Below are positions 8,663 through 18,476 of a DNA stretch of 45,629 nt, piece by piece. The stretch covers positions 1 to 45,629 of the forward strand of contig WJIL01000077.1 in assembly GCA_014730275.1 (NCBI GenBank). The letters run 5' to 3'. The translations under genes and the position numbers were made by a program. The DNA is from Candidatus Lokiarchaeota archaeon. Lineage in GTDB: Archaea; Asgardarchaeota; Thorarchaeia; Thorarchaeales; Thorarchaeaceae. Positions within the stretch are counted from its first letter, which is position 1, and each line of letters starts with the position of its first letter. Below the pieces are notes generated by a model. The model ran no database searches. It saw nothing but the letters and a program-made list of their open reading frames with translations, and had not been told where the DNA came from.

Positions 8663-10057
8663 ATGAAGACGATTGCGCTCGCGGTTATTGTGATTGCTAT
8701 CGTAGGGGCAGGAGCGGTGTTCTTTATCTTAAATCAAGGAGCACCTGAAGAACAAGGTATAGCTCTTACGATACTTACACGACATGATACAGCAATACAT
8801 ACCGCTTATGAAGAAGCCTTTCTTGCTTCTGACATTGCCGAAGAATATGGTATCACCGATTTGAAGTGGAAAACACAAGCACCTCAATTTTGGGACGATG
8901 TGGTAGAAGCAGGTGGTGTTGATGTGTTATGGGGCGGTGGACCTACACTCTTCGATCAAATGCAGAGAGACGAGTATCTCAAGCCGCTTACAAGTGACTA
9001 CATGCAGGAAGTACTTGACAGAGTTCCTGACACTATTGCTGGCGCTGCGATGAAGCGGAAAAACGATGAAAATGAAACAATTTGGGTTGCAGCAGCGATT
9101 TCCTCATTTGGGTTCACAGTAAATCATAATTTCCTAGATGAGTACGAGTTGCCCACACCAAACAACTGGACTCACCTTTCCAAGCCTATATGGGGGAGTC
9201 TTCTTCCCACCGCTACAATCGCAATGGGTAACGCACCAAAGACCACATCCAATACCAGGATCTACGAGATTATCACTCAAGGTATGGGTTGGGATGAGGG
9301 TTGGACTACTATGGCTCGAATGGCAGGTAGCGCTAGGCTCTATCAAGGATCTGTAGAGACTCAGGCCGCCGCTGAAAACGGAGATGTTGGTGTATCCATG
9401 TCTATCGACTTCTATGGTTATACAACACAGGCCAACAACCCCGACTGTGAGTACATCCTCCCTGAAGGCGAATCGATTGTGAACGGTGACCCAATTGCTA
9501 TATCGCACAATACCGAGCATCTGAATGCCTCTCGAGCATTCTTGGATTACGTTCTCTCAGCAGAAGGACAATCACTCTGGTTGAGTGAAGGAATCCGGAG
9601 AATGCCTGTACTTGAGTCAGCTTTTCAAACCGAGCTCGGGCAAGAAAACACCGGCTTGTACACGTTATTCAATCAGACCCTAGAAAATGAAGGCATTGAG
9701 TTCAACGAGACTCTGTCGGTCAATATAAACACGGCTTTCACCGCCTATTTCGAGGCCGTATTCAACGACCCTCATGACGAGCTTGTGGACACATGGAAAG
9801 CGATTGTTGATGCCTACTACGCTGAGGATATCACTCTAGAACAGCTCAATCAACTGGCAGCTCAGATGGGTGAGCCGGTTACGGTGAACGTAGATGGCGA
9901 TGACCACAAGTTCACTACCGATTACGCCGAAGAGATAAACGAACAGATGATCTACGATTCTGAGTTCTACGACTCTATGCAACAGTTGTGGAGAGACGCA
10001 GCAATAGACCAGTATTCACAGGTCCTGTCCGATTTGAACTCTATGATTGGTTCCTAG
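8663..10057 (+). CDS. ABC transporter extracellular substrate-binding protein (iron/thiamine type)
   Basis: A 464-residue cluster-D type solute-binding protein (476 if ATG 8627 is used). ATG 8663 is chosen because MKTIALAVIVIAIVGAGAVFF then forms a normal signal anchor with a short n-region, and AAGGA lies upstream. The mature part starts LTILTRHDTAIH and shows the FbpA/ThiB-like pattern: VDVLWGGGPTLFDQM, IWVAAAISSFGFTVNHNFL, ENGDVGVSMSIDFYGY and AFLDYVLSAEGQSLWL. Related proteins bind ferric iron, 2-aminoethylphosphonate, thiamine or sugar phosphates; the ligand cannot be assigned here. The protein is probably membrane-anchored by its uncleaved N-terminus. Gene order binding protein, permease, ATPase makes a complete importer. 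The C-terminal third (from about residue 310) is longer than in bacterial FbpA. Confidence 0.85.
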   Translation: MKTIALAVIVIAIVGAGAVFFILNQGAPEEQGIALTILTRHDTAIHTAYEEAFLASDIAEEYGITDLKWKTQAPQFWDDVVEAGGVDVLWGGGPTLFDQMQRDEYLKPLTSDYMQEVLDRVPDTIAGAAMKRKNDENETIWVAAAISSFGFTVNHNFLDEYELPTPNNWTHLSKPIWGSLLPTATIAMGNAPKTTSNTRIYEIITQGMGWDEGWTTMARMAGSARLYQGSVETQAAAENGDVGVSMSIDFYGYTTQANNPDCEYILPEGESIVNGDPIAISHNTEHLNASRAFLDYVLSAEGQSLWLSEGIRRMPVLESAFQTELGQENTGLYTLFNQTLENEGIEFNETLSVNINTAFTAYFEAVFNDPHDELVDTWKAIVDAYYAEDITLEQLNQLAAQMGEPVTVNVDGDDHKFTTDYAEEINEQMIYDSEFYDSMQQLWRDAAIDQYSQVLSDLNSMIGS

Positions 10058-10089
10058 AAACAAGTATCAAGCATGAAGGAAGTGAACGA

Positions 10090-12141
10090 GTGACAGAAAC
10101 GGATGAGATACAGAGAGAAGCTGATGTGTCTGAGCTAAAGGAACCACGACATCCACTCGTTAACTTCCTTTACTCATTTTTTGGGGGGATAGCAGGATTT
10201 TTTGTTTCAATAGGTACCAGAATCAAGGGCTTCTTTGTTTCCCTTCGAAATGGAATTGTTCGAATTGGTCGATTTCTAAAGAATCCACGCGAAAATGCAA
10301 GCTCTTTGAAAGAAGGGCTTTCAGAGACAATTAGTAGTGGCTGGAGTAGATTCCGAAGAGAGATGGATCCACTTTCGATAGTCCAGCTCGTTGCTATTGT
10401 AGCTGTATTTGGTATTTTTCTCGTGGCACCTCTGCTGAGTGTTGTCTGGGGTACATTCTTCACTGAGGATGGTTTCACACTCGATATAATCCTCAATTTG
10501 TTTACAAATGCCTCATTTGTCCCTCAATGGCGACCAGAGGATTTCAACATCATTCAATACAATCCCGAAGCTGGTATTCGGTATATCTACGGGATTGAAA
10601 TGGGCGTCATTTTGAATTCTGTATACTCCGCCGTTATAGTCACTGGAATAGCTGTTATTCTAGGGACTGGTTTTGCGTTCCTTGTGGCACGCTACGATTT
10701 CACAGGCAAGGGCATCCTTCGAACTATCCTCCTATTTCCAATGCTTTCAACCCCCTTTATTGGCGCTATAGGAATCAAGTGGTTCCTTGGAGCAAATGGT
10801 GTTCTCAACAATACGGCATATCAACTGTTCTCTTTCTTTGGGCTGACTTGGACCAGACTCGAATTCAGAGGAATAGCCGCCATTATTATTGTACAGGGGC
10901 TCTCATTCTTTTCGCTTGTTTATCTCAATGCATATTCCTCTTTCATGGGGATTGATCCATCCCTTGAGGAACAGGCTGAGAATCTGGGGGCATCAGGTTT
11001 TCAACTCTTTAGAACAGTAACTCTTCCTTTAGCAATGCCCGGTATTCAGGCTGGAGCCATACTTACCTTCATCCTCAGCATCGAAGACTTAGGAACCCCC
11101 ATTGTATATGCGGAAGATCCTCAAGCTCAAAGAGTTTTAGCCTATCAAGTTTTTGACAGTATAGCCGCTGAATCGGGATCTATCAATCCCCTCGGCCCCG
11201 CTATTGGCATGTTACTCCTAGTTTTTGCTTTGGTTGGTTTCCTAGCGATTCGGAAATATGCTAGTCTGCGCAGCTATACCTCTGCAAGCAAGGGTGGTCA
11301 GTGGAATCCTCGAACACGAACTTTGAGCAAGAAGACTACCGCCTTATTGTACATAATTCTAATACCCGTTCTCTTCTATGCGTTGATTCCACAAATCAGT
11401 GTCATACTTCTTTCCGTATCCAAGTATCAATCAGCCTCTATCATTCCTGTTTTCACATTGTCTCACTATAACGTCTTGGGGGATCCAAGTATTCAAAATG
11501 CAATACTTAGGACTCTTGGATACGCCGGTCTTGCGACAATCTTTATCGTATTACTTGGTGTTTCTGCGGCCTATATCATCTCCAGACGGGATATTCCTGG
11601 GCGTACCGCACTAGATTTATTGGTTACCTCACCAATTGCTTTACCAGGTATTGTTATTGCGACTGGCTACTTCACGTTGTTCTACAACACTCCCATTTTC
11701 CCCATGGACTATCCCATGATTCTGATTATTATTGCGTATACTGTTCGGAAATTTCCGTTTACAGTACGAGCTGCATATGCTGGGTTACAACAGACTCCAG
11801 AACGACTGGAAGAAGCTTCCATGAGTGTGGGAGCAAACAAAAACCAAACCTTTGCAAAAATCGTCATTCCTCTAATCGGCGTGAGTGTACTGGCTGGTTC
11901 ATTGTTATCCTTCGTATATTCGGTTAGTGAAGTAAGTACAAGTATTCTTCTAGGTTCAGCAAATTACTATCAGGCACCTTTGACATATTGGGTCAAAGAT
12001 GTTAGGGCCGGTTTACCTCCCTTATATGGTCGAGGGCCGGCTGCTGTGTTAGGTGTACTTATGATGGCACTACAAATGGCAGTAATAGCTATTACCAACG
12101 CGGTTCTCAAGACAAGAGCATCCGCAATGACAGGCATCTAG
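10090..12141 (+). CDS. ABC transporter permease, two fused BPD domains
   Basis: About 683 residues forming both transmembrane halves of the importer in a single chain, as in the FbpB/ThiP (COG1178) family. Each half has an ABC-ATPase docking EAA loop: EEQAENLGASGFQLFRTVTL in the first and LEEASMSVGANKNQTFAKIV in the second. The N-terminal 80 residues are hydrophilic with a first amphipathic or membrane segment and are longer than usual. The open frame reaches back to 9988 inside the previous gene, but GTG 10090, preceded by GAAGGAAG, is the likely start and leaves a 32-base gap after the binding-protein gene. About 12 transmembrane helices are expected. The ATPase gene follows after 10 bases. 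Confidence 0.9.
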   Translation: MTETDEIQREADVSELKEPRHPLVNFLYSFFGGIAGFFVSIGTRIKGFFVSLRNGIVRIGRFLKNPRENASSLKEGLSETISSGWSRFRREMDPLSIVQLVAIVAVFGIFLVAPLLSVVWGTFFTEDGFTLDIILNLFTNASFVPQWRPEDFNIIQYNPEAGIRYIYGIEMGVILNSVYSAVIVTGIAVILGTGFAFLVARYDFTGKGILRTILLFPMLSTPFIGAIGIKWFLGANGVLNNTAYQLFSFFGLTWTRLEFRGIAAIIIVQGLSFFSLVYLNAYSSFMGIDPSLEEQAENLGASGFQLFRTVTLPLAMPGIQAGAILTFILSIEDLGTPIVYAEDPQAQRVLAYQVFDSIAAESGSINPLGPAIGMLLLVFALVGFLAIRKYASLRSYTSASKGGQWNPRTRTLSKKTTALLYIILIPVLFYALIPQISVILLSVSKYQSASIIPVFTLSHYNVLGDPSIQNAILRTLGYAGLATIFIVLLGVSAAYIISRRDIPGRTALDLLVTSPIALPGIVIATGYFTLFYNTPIFPMDYPMILIIIAYTVRKFPFTVRAAYAGLQQTPERLEEASMSVGANKNQTFAKIVIPLIGVSVLAGSLLSFVYSVSEVSTSILLGSANYYQAPLTYWVKDVRAGLPPLYGRGPAAVLGVLMMALQMAVIAITNAVLKTRASAMTGI

Positions 12142-12151
12142 GTGTAACAAG

Positions 12152-13306
12152 ATGGTATCAATCAGACTCGACAATCTTCGCAAAACCTTTGGAAACGTTA
12201 TTGCGACTGATGACGTGAATATTACGCTTGAAGACGGGAAACTTTCTACTCTCTTAGGTCCATCTGGCTGTGGAAAGACCACTCTACTTCGACTCATCGC
12301 TGGCTTTCTAGAGCCTGACCGAGGAGAAATCTACTTCGATAACGAAGAAATGACAGATATCCCTCCGTATGAGCGCAAAACCGGCATGGTTTTCCAGAAC
12401 TACGCGCTTTGGCCCCATATGTCAGTTTTTGATAACATTGCATATGGCCTCAAAATGAAGCGGATTGATGGAATGCGATACACAAAGGATGCGATAAAGG
12501 ATCGAGTAGAAGCAGCCTTGGAGCTTGTACATATGGAAGGCCTAGGTGATAGAAACCCTCACCAACTCAGTGGAGGTCAACAGCAACGAGTAGCTCTGGC
12601 ACGAGCATTGGTTATAGAACCTGACGTACTTCTTCTTGATGAGCCACTATCAAATCTTGATGCAAAATTGAGAAATGAGATGCGACAAGAGATTATTAGA
12701 ATCCAGCGAGAGCTTGGCATAACAACGGTTTACGTAACCCATGATCAGGTAGAAGCGTTGAGCATCTCAGATATGGTGGCCGTCATTAGCGAAGGGTATA
12801 TCCAGCAATACGGAACACCTCGTGAAATCTACCATCATCCCCAGACCGTATTTGTTGCCGACTTTATTGGCAAGTGTACCTTCCTTGATGGAACGATTGA
12901 ATCAATGAACGAGTACATACGGGTTAAACTTCCTGATGGCCAAATTGTATCCGGCGAAACAACAATCCCTGAGTATCCGTTTGAAATCGGTGAGAAGGTT
13001 AGATGTGCGGTTCGACCTGAGGATCTTATTCTCGAACAATCTGATCCCCGGGATAACAAGGTAGAAGGGAAAGTAAGTGAAGTCATATACATTGGCAGCG
13101 ATGTCGAGGTGCATTTCGAAGTTGGAGATATATCGGCTGTTGCCTTGCTACCCCCCGAAACAAGCCGAGACCGTGGAGAACGCATAACACTCTATGCTCC
13201 TCGACCGGATGTGATGGTTCTGCCATTGGGTGGAGTTGAGGCTTTGAGAAAGGTTCCTGATCATCCACTCATTGCACGTCATCAGAGTGCTGAAGCGAGT
13301 GCCTGA
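12152..13306 (+). CDS. ABC transporter ATPase with TOBE domain (FbpC/PotA type)
   Basis: The 384-residue protein energises the importer encoded by the two preceding genes. It carries Walker A GPSGCGKTT, the Q-loop in MVFQNYALWPHM, the signature LSGGQQQRVALARAL, Walker B VLLLDEPLSNLDAKLR and the switch His in YVTHDQVEAL. The last 130 residues form an OB-fold TOBE-like regulatory region (VRCAVRPEDLIL, DVEVHFEVGD), typical of the CUT1/iron/spermidine class. It ends at TGA 13304-13306, overlapping the end of the opposite tgtA gene by 38 bases. The neighbourhood gives no ligand clue. Confidence 0.92.
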   Translation: MVSIRLDNLRKTFGNVIATDDVNITLEDGKLSTLLGPSGCGKTTLLRLIAGFLEPDRGEIYFDNEEMTDIPPYERKTGMVFQNYALWPHMSVFDNIAYGLKMKRIDGMRYTKDAIKDRVEAALELVHMEGLGDRNPHQLSGGQQQRVALARALVIEPDVLLLDEPLSNLDAKLRNEMRQEIIRIQRELGITTVYVTHDQVEALSISDMVAVISEGYIQQYGTPREIYHHPQTVFVADFIGKCTFLDGTIESMNEYIRVKLPDGQIVSGETTIPEYPFEIGEKVRCAVRPEDLILEQSDPRDNKVEGKVSEVIYIGSDVEVHFEVGDISAVALLPPETSRDRGERITLYAPRPDVMVLPLGGVEALRKVPDHPLIARHQSAEASA

Positions 13307-15317
13307 TATCTACAGCAACCCCTCTGCTAAAATCAAGCATTCCCTTTCCTGTAAGATTGGATTTTCCAGTTCCAACCAGCCTTCCAGATGTATTTGTTAC
13401 TACAACTTCTTCACCAGCTCCTAGTTTATCATTCGCATTCTCAACGAACTTCGCTAGAGCTGAACGACCCTTTGCCACAAATTCCGCAGCTTCATCCTCC
13501 ATTACAACAATGTACTTCTCATCTAACCCATGTTCAAGGAGCCATTTCCCCCCCTCGAATGTGGGAGCCAGTAGTCCAGTTGTTGGAACCACGGTAAACA
13601 TAATCGTATTCGATTTGTAAGCGTGTCTGATTTTTCCTGTGCTTCCTGAGAAGGAGAAATGCCAATCTTTTCCTTCTATTAGGAAATCAAATCCAATATT
13701 CCATTGGAACTTTGATAGGGCGTTTAATTTTCGTTTGGCCCAATCTGTATCCTTCTGTTTTTCTCGGAGGATTTCTACAGCTTCGGCAATATTTTCGATT
13801 ATCCGAATTGATTCTTGATGTGGTATCGCTTCCTTGAGATTGGATGTAGGTGCGTCTCGATCTAACCAGAATACATTCCTCCTCTTGATTTGTCCCAAAA
13901 AGTGTGTGAGCCTTATTCTGGCTGCTGAAAGAACAGTGTCGATTTCTTTTGTCGGAAATACGCTCTGTTGAGCTGGGTAGACATGTTCAAGCTCCCAAGG
14001 AATGACTCCAATCGGAGTCACAAATGCGAGAATTGAGGCCGTAGGTAGTGCCTCCTTGATTGCTTCAGTTAAATCTGGAAATGATTCTGAAAATGGTCTC
14101 TCCCCAAGAGATGGGACCAACATAAGAGAATCAGTATTGCGATACGGATAGGAGGAAACAAGCTGATTATGGAACTTCACGAATGCAGGATGGCGAGCAG
14201 ATTCAGCCCCTGTGAAGAACACGGAGCTTGAGGCACCAAGAGGATAATGAGGAAGGAATTGACTCTGATAATCTAACATAATCTGAAGTCCTTGATACAA
14301 TTCTGGATGCCCCCGCGCGCGAATAGCTGCAAGTTCGAAAAGTTTTCCATCAGCTATGGCCTGTCGAACCCTTCGCATCTCAGCTGCAGCGACATAGAGA
14401 TTGTGTTTTGAAAGCATAATCTCTCTCTCTTCATCTGGTAGGGATTCAAGTTCCTGCTGTGTGGTTTGAGAACAAATAGGACACGAACAGGGCAGTTCTC
14501 TAAGTTGATGAAGATGTACCGTTCCTGTGGGAAGCATCATTCTATCTGACTGGGCGAATTTCGCGTAAGAAGCGGAGTCAAATAGGTCACACCCCAATAA
14601 TGCCGCAAGAGCAAAGAACATCGGGTGTCCACATCCAAAAAGATGCACGGGTCTATTAAGAGGGAGAACACTCTTTGCTGCCAAGGTGGCTCTAACTATA
14701 TCCGCATACCGGTATGATTCCATAAGTGGAACAACACCACCAACCGGGTGAATATCTAGGTCTAGTGAGCCCATCTGCTTAGCGGACCGTTTCCTAAGGT
14801 CGCTATAGATACCCCCTTGTATTGTGCCCGCCAGTAGCATGTCTCCCTTCTCTCCAACTGATTTCTTAGCTCTTTCAAAGGATATCTCTGCGTTCTTTTC
14901 GACTTTTGATTTACCTACATCGGGCTCTGAAAACACATCGAGTATGGTTCCCATGTCGGCACCAATGTCTCTTTGAAATCTGACAATTTCGAGCGGTTCT
15001 ATATGGTCTTCAGGTAACTTATGGAAATACATCTGAAAAGTACCTGAATCAGTCATGATTGGGCCATCGAAGTCCAGCAGCGAATGTACGCCATCTCGTA
15101 GAGCGCCCTCGCGAAGATTATCCTTGGAATGAATGATAAACGAATTAGTGATTACCATTTGGAATCCATATTTGTCGACAAGATCCTGAACAGGAATCGC
15201 TTTCCGGTCTGGGTGAACTACTGGCATTAGCAGGGGTGTTCTCACATCACCATGTTCTGTACTAAGTACACCAAGCCTTGCAAGACCTTCTTTTGATCTG
15301 ACTTCAAATATGTTCAT
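13269..15317 (-). CDS. tgtA: Archaeal tRNA-guanine (15) transglycosylase
   Basis: ArcTGT swaps guanine 15 in the D-loop of tRNA for preQ0, the first committed tRNA step of archaeosine synthesis. The 682-residue product begins MNIFEVRSKEGLARLGVL; the frame stays open 43 codons further upstream, but ATG 15317 matches the family start and avoids running into the divergent hflX gene. Catalytic Asp90 lies in MTDSGTFQMYF, the second active-site aspartate in CDLFDSASYAKFAQ, and the zinc site is CSCPIC plus a following Cys/His in KHNLYVAAAEMRRV. The C-terminal portion contains the PUA RNA-binding domain (GAGEEVVVTNTSGRLVGTG). This is a full-length, two-part enzyme rather than the split version seen in some archaea. 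It shares a 110-base divergent promoter region with hflX. Confidence 0.93.
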   Translation of the reverse strand: MNIFEVRSKEGLARLGVLSTEHGDVRTPLLMPVVHPDRKAIPVQDLVDKYGFQMVITNSFIIHSKDNLREGALRDGVHSLLDFDGPIMTDSGTFQMYFHKLPEDHIEPLEIVRFQRDIGADMGTILDVFSEPDVGKSKVEKNAEISFERAKKSVGEKGDMLLAGTIQGGIYSDLRKRSAKQMGSLDLDIHPVGGVVPLMESYRYADIVRATLAAKSVLPLNRPVHLFGCGHPMFFALAALLGCDLFDSASYAKFAQSDRMMLPTGTVHLHQLRELPCSCPICSQTTQQELESLPDEEREIMLSKHNLYVAAAEMRRVRQAIADGKLFELAAIRARGHPELYQGLQIMLDYQSQFLPHYPLGASSSVFFTGAESARHPAFVKFHNQLVSSYPYRNTDSLMLVPSLGERPFSESFPDLTEAIKEALPTASILAFVTPIGVIPWELEHVYPAQQSVFPTKEIDTVLSAARIRLTHFLGQIKRRNVFWLDRDAPTSNLKEAIPHQESIRIIENIAEAVEILREKQKDTDWAKRKLNALSKFQWNIGFDFLIEGKDWHFSFSGSTGKIRHAYKSNTIMFTVVPTTGLLAPTFEGGKWLLEHGLDEKYIVVMEDEAAEFVAKGRSALAKFVENANDKLGAGEEVVVTNTSGRLVGTGKSNLTGKGMLDFSRGVAVDIRHSLQHSDDVQ

Positions 15318-15427
15318 GACTCTTCTTGTCTTCTGAGCGTTTGTTCCCCATGAAGGTTTTGTTTGAACGAATATGGGAGCTTGCGTGATGAAACTGTTTA
15401 AGAAATCAAACTGAACCTGAACACATA

Positions 15428-16711
15428 ATGAAACCCCTTTCAGCACTACTCGTCCAACGCCGAGAATATGGTGAACCTAGTCTCTTAGATGAATTTGAAT
15501 CAATAGCCACATCTGCAGGTTATGACGTAGTTGGAGAATTTGACATAATTGGTGCTGAACATGGTAGATTTGGTATTAGCATAGGAAAAGCAGACGAGAT
15601 AGACGAATGGATTCGAGTTCACGAACCAGCTTTCGTGCTATTTTCACCCCATCTCAAATCAACTCAGATGTTTCGTCTCATGGAAAAATGGGATGTTGAA
15701 GTACGAGATCGTCCACAGGTCATTTTAGAGATATTTTCAAGACATGCTCAGACAAGACAAGCAAAGCTCCAGATTGAACAGGCCCGACTGGAATACGAAC
15801 TCCCTTTCATGAAGCACCAAGCACGAATGCGTCTTCAACGTGAACACACAGGAGATAGACCTACGGCGCAACAAATTGGTGCTGGGGAGGATATTCTGAA
15901 TCTGAGGTTGAATCAGATACAGAATCGTTTGGCGAAAATACGCGAGAAACTCGATAAGATTTCTGATGTCCAAAAACTCAAGAAAAAACGGAGAAATGAC
16001 TTGGGCTTTGCAGAGGTGACCTTGGCAGGCTACACTAATGCTGGCAAGAGCACATTGCATGCCAAGCTAACGGATTCTAATGCGGAAATTGCTGATGAAC
16101 TTTTCACTACGCTTTCCACGAAAGCATCAAGAATCTCTATACCTGGCAGAGATGTTGTCCTGACAGATTCAGTCGGTTTCATAAGTGACCTTCCCCCCAA
16201 GTTGTTTCAGGCATTCGATACTACACTCATGGAAATAACGGATGCTGATGTGATTGTGCTTGTGGTCGATGCTTCAGATTCGCTTGCTGAGATGGAAAGA
16301 AAAATTCGAACCTGCATGGAAACCTTTGGCAGGATTGGAGTAAATTCGATACCTATTGTGGCGGCGCTCAATAAGATTGACTTGGTTCCCGATAAAATAC
16401 GCAATCATAGGAAGGCAGTCCTTGAATCAAGTTTTGAGCAAGTCATCCCAATATCTGCTAAGAACGAGAAACATCTTGATGTTCTACTGAGGGCAGTTCA
16501 AAATGCATTGCCTGAACTGCACAAGTATAGCCTTTCTGTTCCAAATAACGACAAATCTATGTCATTTATCAGTTGGCTCCACGATGTTGGCGAAGTCGAG
16601 AACCAATCATTTGAGGGTGACACCATAAGACTACAGGCAAGCATTACACCGAAGAATGCAAAACAGATGATGAACAACCTCCCCGGTGGCAAGGCTGAAC
16701 GTCTCAACTAG
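15428..16711 (+). CDS. hflX: GTPase HflX
   Basis: The 427-residue protein belongs to the Obg/HflX group of ribosome-associated GTPases, which bind large subunits and help split or rescue ribosomes. The N-terminal HflX domain (about 1-110) is followed by a long coiled coil with QIGAGEDILNLRLNQIQNRL, the counterpart of the family's GxGExxxE motif. The G domain has G1 LAGYTNAGKST (about residue 200), G3 DSVGFISDLP, G4 ALNKIDLV and G5 PISAKN. The C-terminal 90 residues are a small alpha/beta domain. ATG 15428 follows a short AT-rich leader. The next gene is a different pathway and starts about 75 bases downstream. Confidence 0.93.
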   Translation: MKPLSALLVQRREYGEPSLLDEFESIATSAGYDVVGEFDIIGAEHGRFGISIGKADEIDEWIRVHEPAFVLFSPHLKSTQMFRLMEKWDVEVRDRPQVILEIFSRHAQTRQAKLQIEQARLEYELPFMKHQARMRLQREHTGDRPTAQQIGAGEDILNLRLNQIQNRLAKIREKLDKISDVQKLKKKRRNDLGFAEVTLAGYTNAGKSTLHAKLTDSNAEIADELFTTLSTKASRISIPGRDVVLTDSVGFISDLPPKLFQAFDTTLMEITDADVIVLVVDASDSLAEMERKIRTCMETFGRIGVNSIPIVAALNKIDLVPDKIRNHRKAVLESSFEQVIPISAKNEKHLDVLLRAVQNALPELHKYSLSVPNNDKSMSFISWLHDVGEVENQSFEGDTIRLQASITPKNAKQMMNNLPGGKAERLN

Positions 16712-16784
16712 TTTTGTGTTATGCATCCAAGGTCATCTTTTTAGCATCAGATTATTCATGGAGATTATTCTTGGACTTGGTAGA

Positions 16785-17456
16785 ATGATAGTAATGGAGC
16801 TCAAAAGCAAAGAAGACATCCTCGAGATGCTCGAGGGGTATGAAAAGATAGTCCTCTTTGGCGATTCTGGCTGTGCGCAGATGTGTGATGTGGGTGGTAT
16901 ACTACAGCTGGAGGACATGACTGATTTTCTTGCGGATCATGGGAAAGACGTGCTTGGATATGTGTTTGTAGAAGGTGGTCTTTGTGACGAGTTCGCAACC
17001 AAGCAAGAACTTGAAAAACACAAGAACATGCTGGAAGAAGCCGACGCTTTTCTTGTTCAGGCCTGCGGCGTCGCAACTCAGAATTTGACAGAGATGGTGC
17101 CTGAGAAAATATCGTTGCCTGCTGTTGATTCTGATTTCTTAGGAACTATGCCTGAACGATTCCATCACGATGAGCGGTGCTCGATGTGTGGTGAGTGCGT
17201 TCTTGATCTTACTGGCGGAATCTGTCCAATTACTCGCTGTGCAAAAGGGCTCCTCAATGGTCCCTGTGGCGGCTCAATGGATGGTATGTGTGAGCGCGAT
17301 GAAGATACTGAATGTGCGTGGCAGTTGATTTATGATAGACTTAGAGAGATAGATAAACTCGACAACATTAAGCGGATTTGGGAAATGAAGGATTGGTCCA
17401 AGAAACATGGTCCTAAAACCATTGTTCATGAAGCCAAGGACGCTCTATTCCAGTAA
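16785..17456 (+). CDS. metV: MTHFR C-terminal-domain protein, MetV-like
   Basis: A 223-residue iron-sulphur/zinc cysteine protein of the methylene-tetrahydrofolate reductase C-terminal domain family. The N-terminal half is an alpha/beta domain with a cysteine pair (FGDSGCAQMCDVGGILQL) and a later LVQACGVAT. The C-terminal half carries the diagnostic cysteine block RCSMCGECVLDLTGGICP followed by ITRCAKGLLNGPCGG. In acetogens MetV is the small partner of MetF in methylene-tetrahydrofolate reduction. Here the metF gene follows at once, supporting that pairing. The open frame extends to 16686 inside hflX, but no start there is plausible; ATG 16785 or 16794 (MELKSKEDIL) is chosen by where the conserved domain begins. 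It opens the C1 cluster. Confidence 0.82.
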   Translation: MIVMELKSKEDILEMLEGYEKIVLFGDSGCAQMCDVGGILQLEDMTDFLADHGKDVLGYVFVEGGLCDEFATKQELEKHKNMLEEADAFLVQACGVATQNLTEMVPEKISLPAVDSDFLGTMPERFHHDERCSMCGECVLDLTGGICPITRCAKGLLNGPCGGSMDGMCERDEDTECAWQLIYDRLREIDKLDNIKRIWEMKDWSKKHGPKTIVHEAKDALFQ

Positions 17457-17541
17457 TCCCTTTTTTTCGAGACAACCAAAGCAAATATCTATCTCCCTTG
17501 TTCGTTTGCCTTACACCTGTACAGAGGAGATTCAAATTCTA

Positions 17542-18474
17542 GTGCAAACGCATCTCAGTAGATTGCTTGAAGACAATAGGTTTGTCGTCACAGCTGAAGT
17601 TGGACCACCGCATGGTGCAGATGAACAGCTTTTGATAGACCGGGTGCTACACGTGAAAGACTACTGTGATGCCCTGAATCTTACTGACAATGTTCGCGGT
17701 ATTCCAACCATGAGCAGTATGGTGTGCAGTCATTTCGTTCGAGATTGTGGCATTGAGCCTGTTATGCAGATGTCAGCACGAGATAGAAATCGCATTCTCT
17801 TTGAGAGTGAACTTTATGGTGCATATGCCCTTGGCATTAGAAATGTCTGCTTCATGACCGGTGATCATTCTTTGCTTGGATCTCATCCTGAAGCCAAGAT
17901 GGTTTATGATTTAGATTCAATTCAGGCACTACAGCTAGCGAGTCATCTCATGAGCGGAAACGACCTTGCCGGTGATACACTAGAGGGCACACCTCATTTC
18001 TATCTTGGTGCAACTTTCAATCCTTATGCTGATCCTATCGAATTACAATCTTGGCGGGTCAATAAGAAGCATAAAGCAGGAGCTCGTTTCTTCCAGACAC
18101 AAGCCATATACGGTGTATCTCGTTTTGAGAGATTCATGAACAGATTGGATGTTGATGCCATTAAGACACTTGCAGGGATTATTCCGTTGAAGGGCCCAAG
18201 GATGGCCCGATTCATGAATCGTAAGATACCAGGTATCAAAATTCCTGAAACCATGATTCGGCGACTGGTTGATGCTGGGGATGGGTTAAGCGGAAACGAA
18301 AAACGAGGGGTGGTCAGATCAGAAGGTATCAGAATCGCACTAGAGACCATAGAGAAGGTTCGAGCTATCGATGGTGTTGATGGTATTCATATCATGGGTG
18401 TGGGATGGGAAGAAAGCATACCTACCCTAGTAAAAGAAGCTGGTCTCTATCCGAGGCCAAAGAAAGGTGAGTAA
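17542..18474 (+). CDS. metF: Methylene-tetrahydrofolate (or -methanopterin) reductase, MetF family
   Basis: A roughly 310-residue flavin-dependent TIM-barrel of the MTHFR family, predicted to reduce the methylene group to methyl on its pterin carrier. Recognisable blocks are FVVTAEVGPPHGADEQLL, CDALNLTDNVRGIPTMSS, the LGIRNVCFMTGDH substrate/FAD block, LGATFNPYADP and ARFFQTQAIYGVSRF. GTG 17542, preceded by GAGGAGA, is the likely start; the longer frame from 17407 would overlap metV and has an unlikely sequence. In most archaea with tetrahydromethanopterin the F420-dependent Mer does this step, so MetF beside MtrA/MtrH homologues is noteworthy. Whether the carrier is folate or methanopterin cannot be read from the sequence. 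It ends two bases before the first mtrH-like gene. Confidence 0.85.
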   Translation: MQTHLSRLLEDNRFVVTAEVGPPHGADEQLLIDRVLHVKDYCDALNLTDNVRGIPTMSSMVCSHFVRDCGIEPVMQMSARDRNRILFESELYGAYALGIRNVCFMTGDHSLLGSHPEAKMVYDLDSIQALQLASHLMSGNDLAGDTLEGTPHFYLGATFNPYADPIELQSWRVNKKHKAGARFFQTQAIYGVSRFERFMNRLDVDAIKTLAGIIPLKGPRMARFMNRKIPGIKIPETMIRRLVDAGDGLSGNEKRGVVRSEGIRIALETIEKVRAIDGVDGIHIMGVGWEESIPTLVKEAGLYPRPKKGE

Positions 18475-18476
18475 CC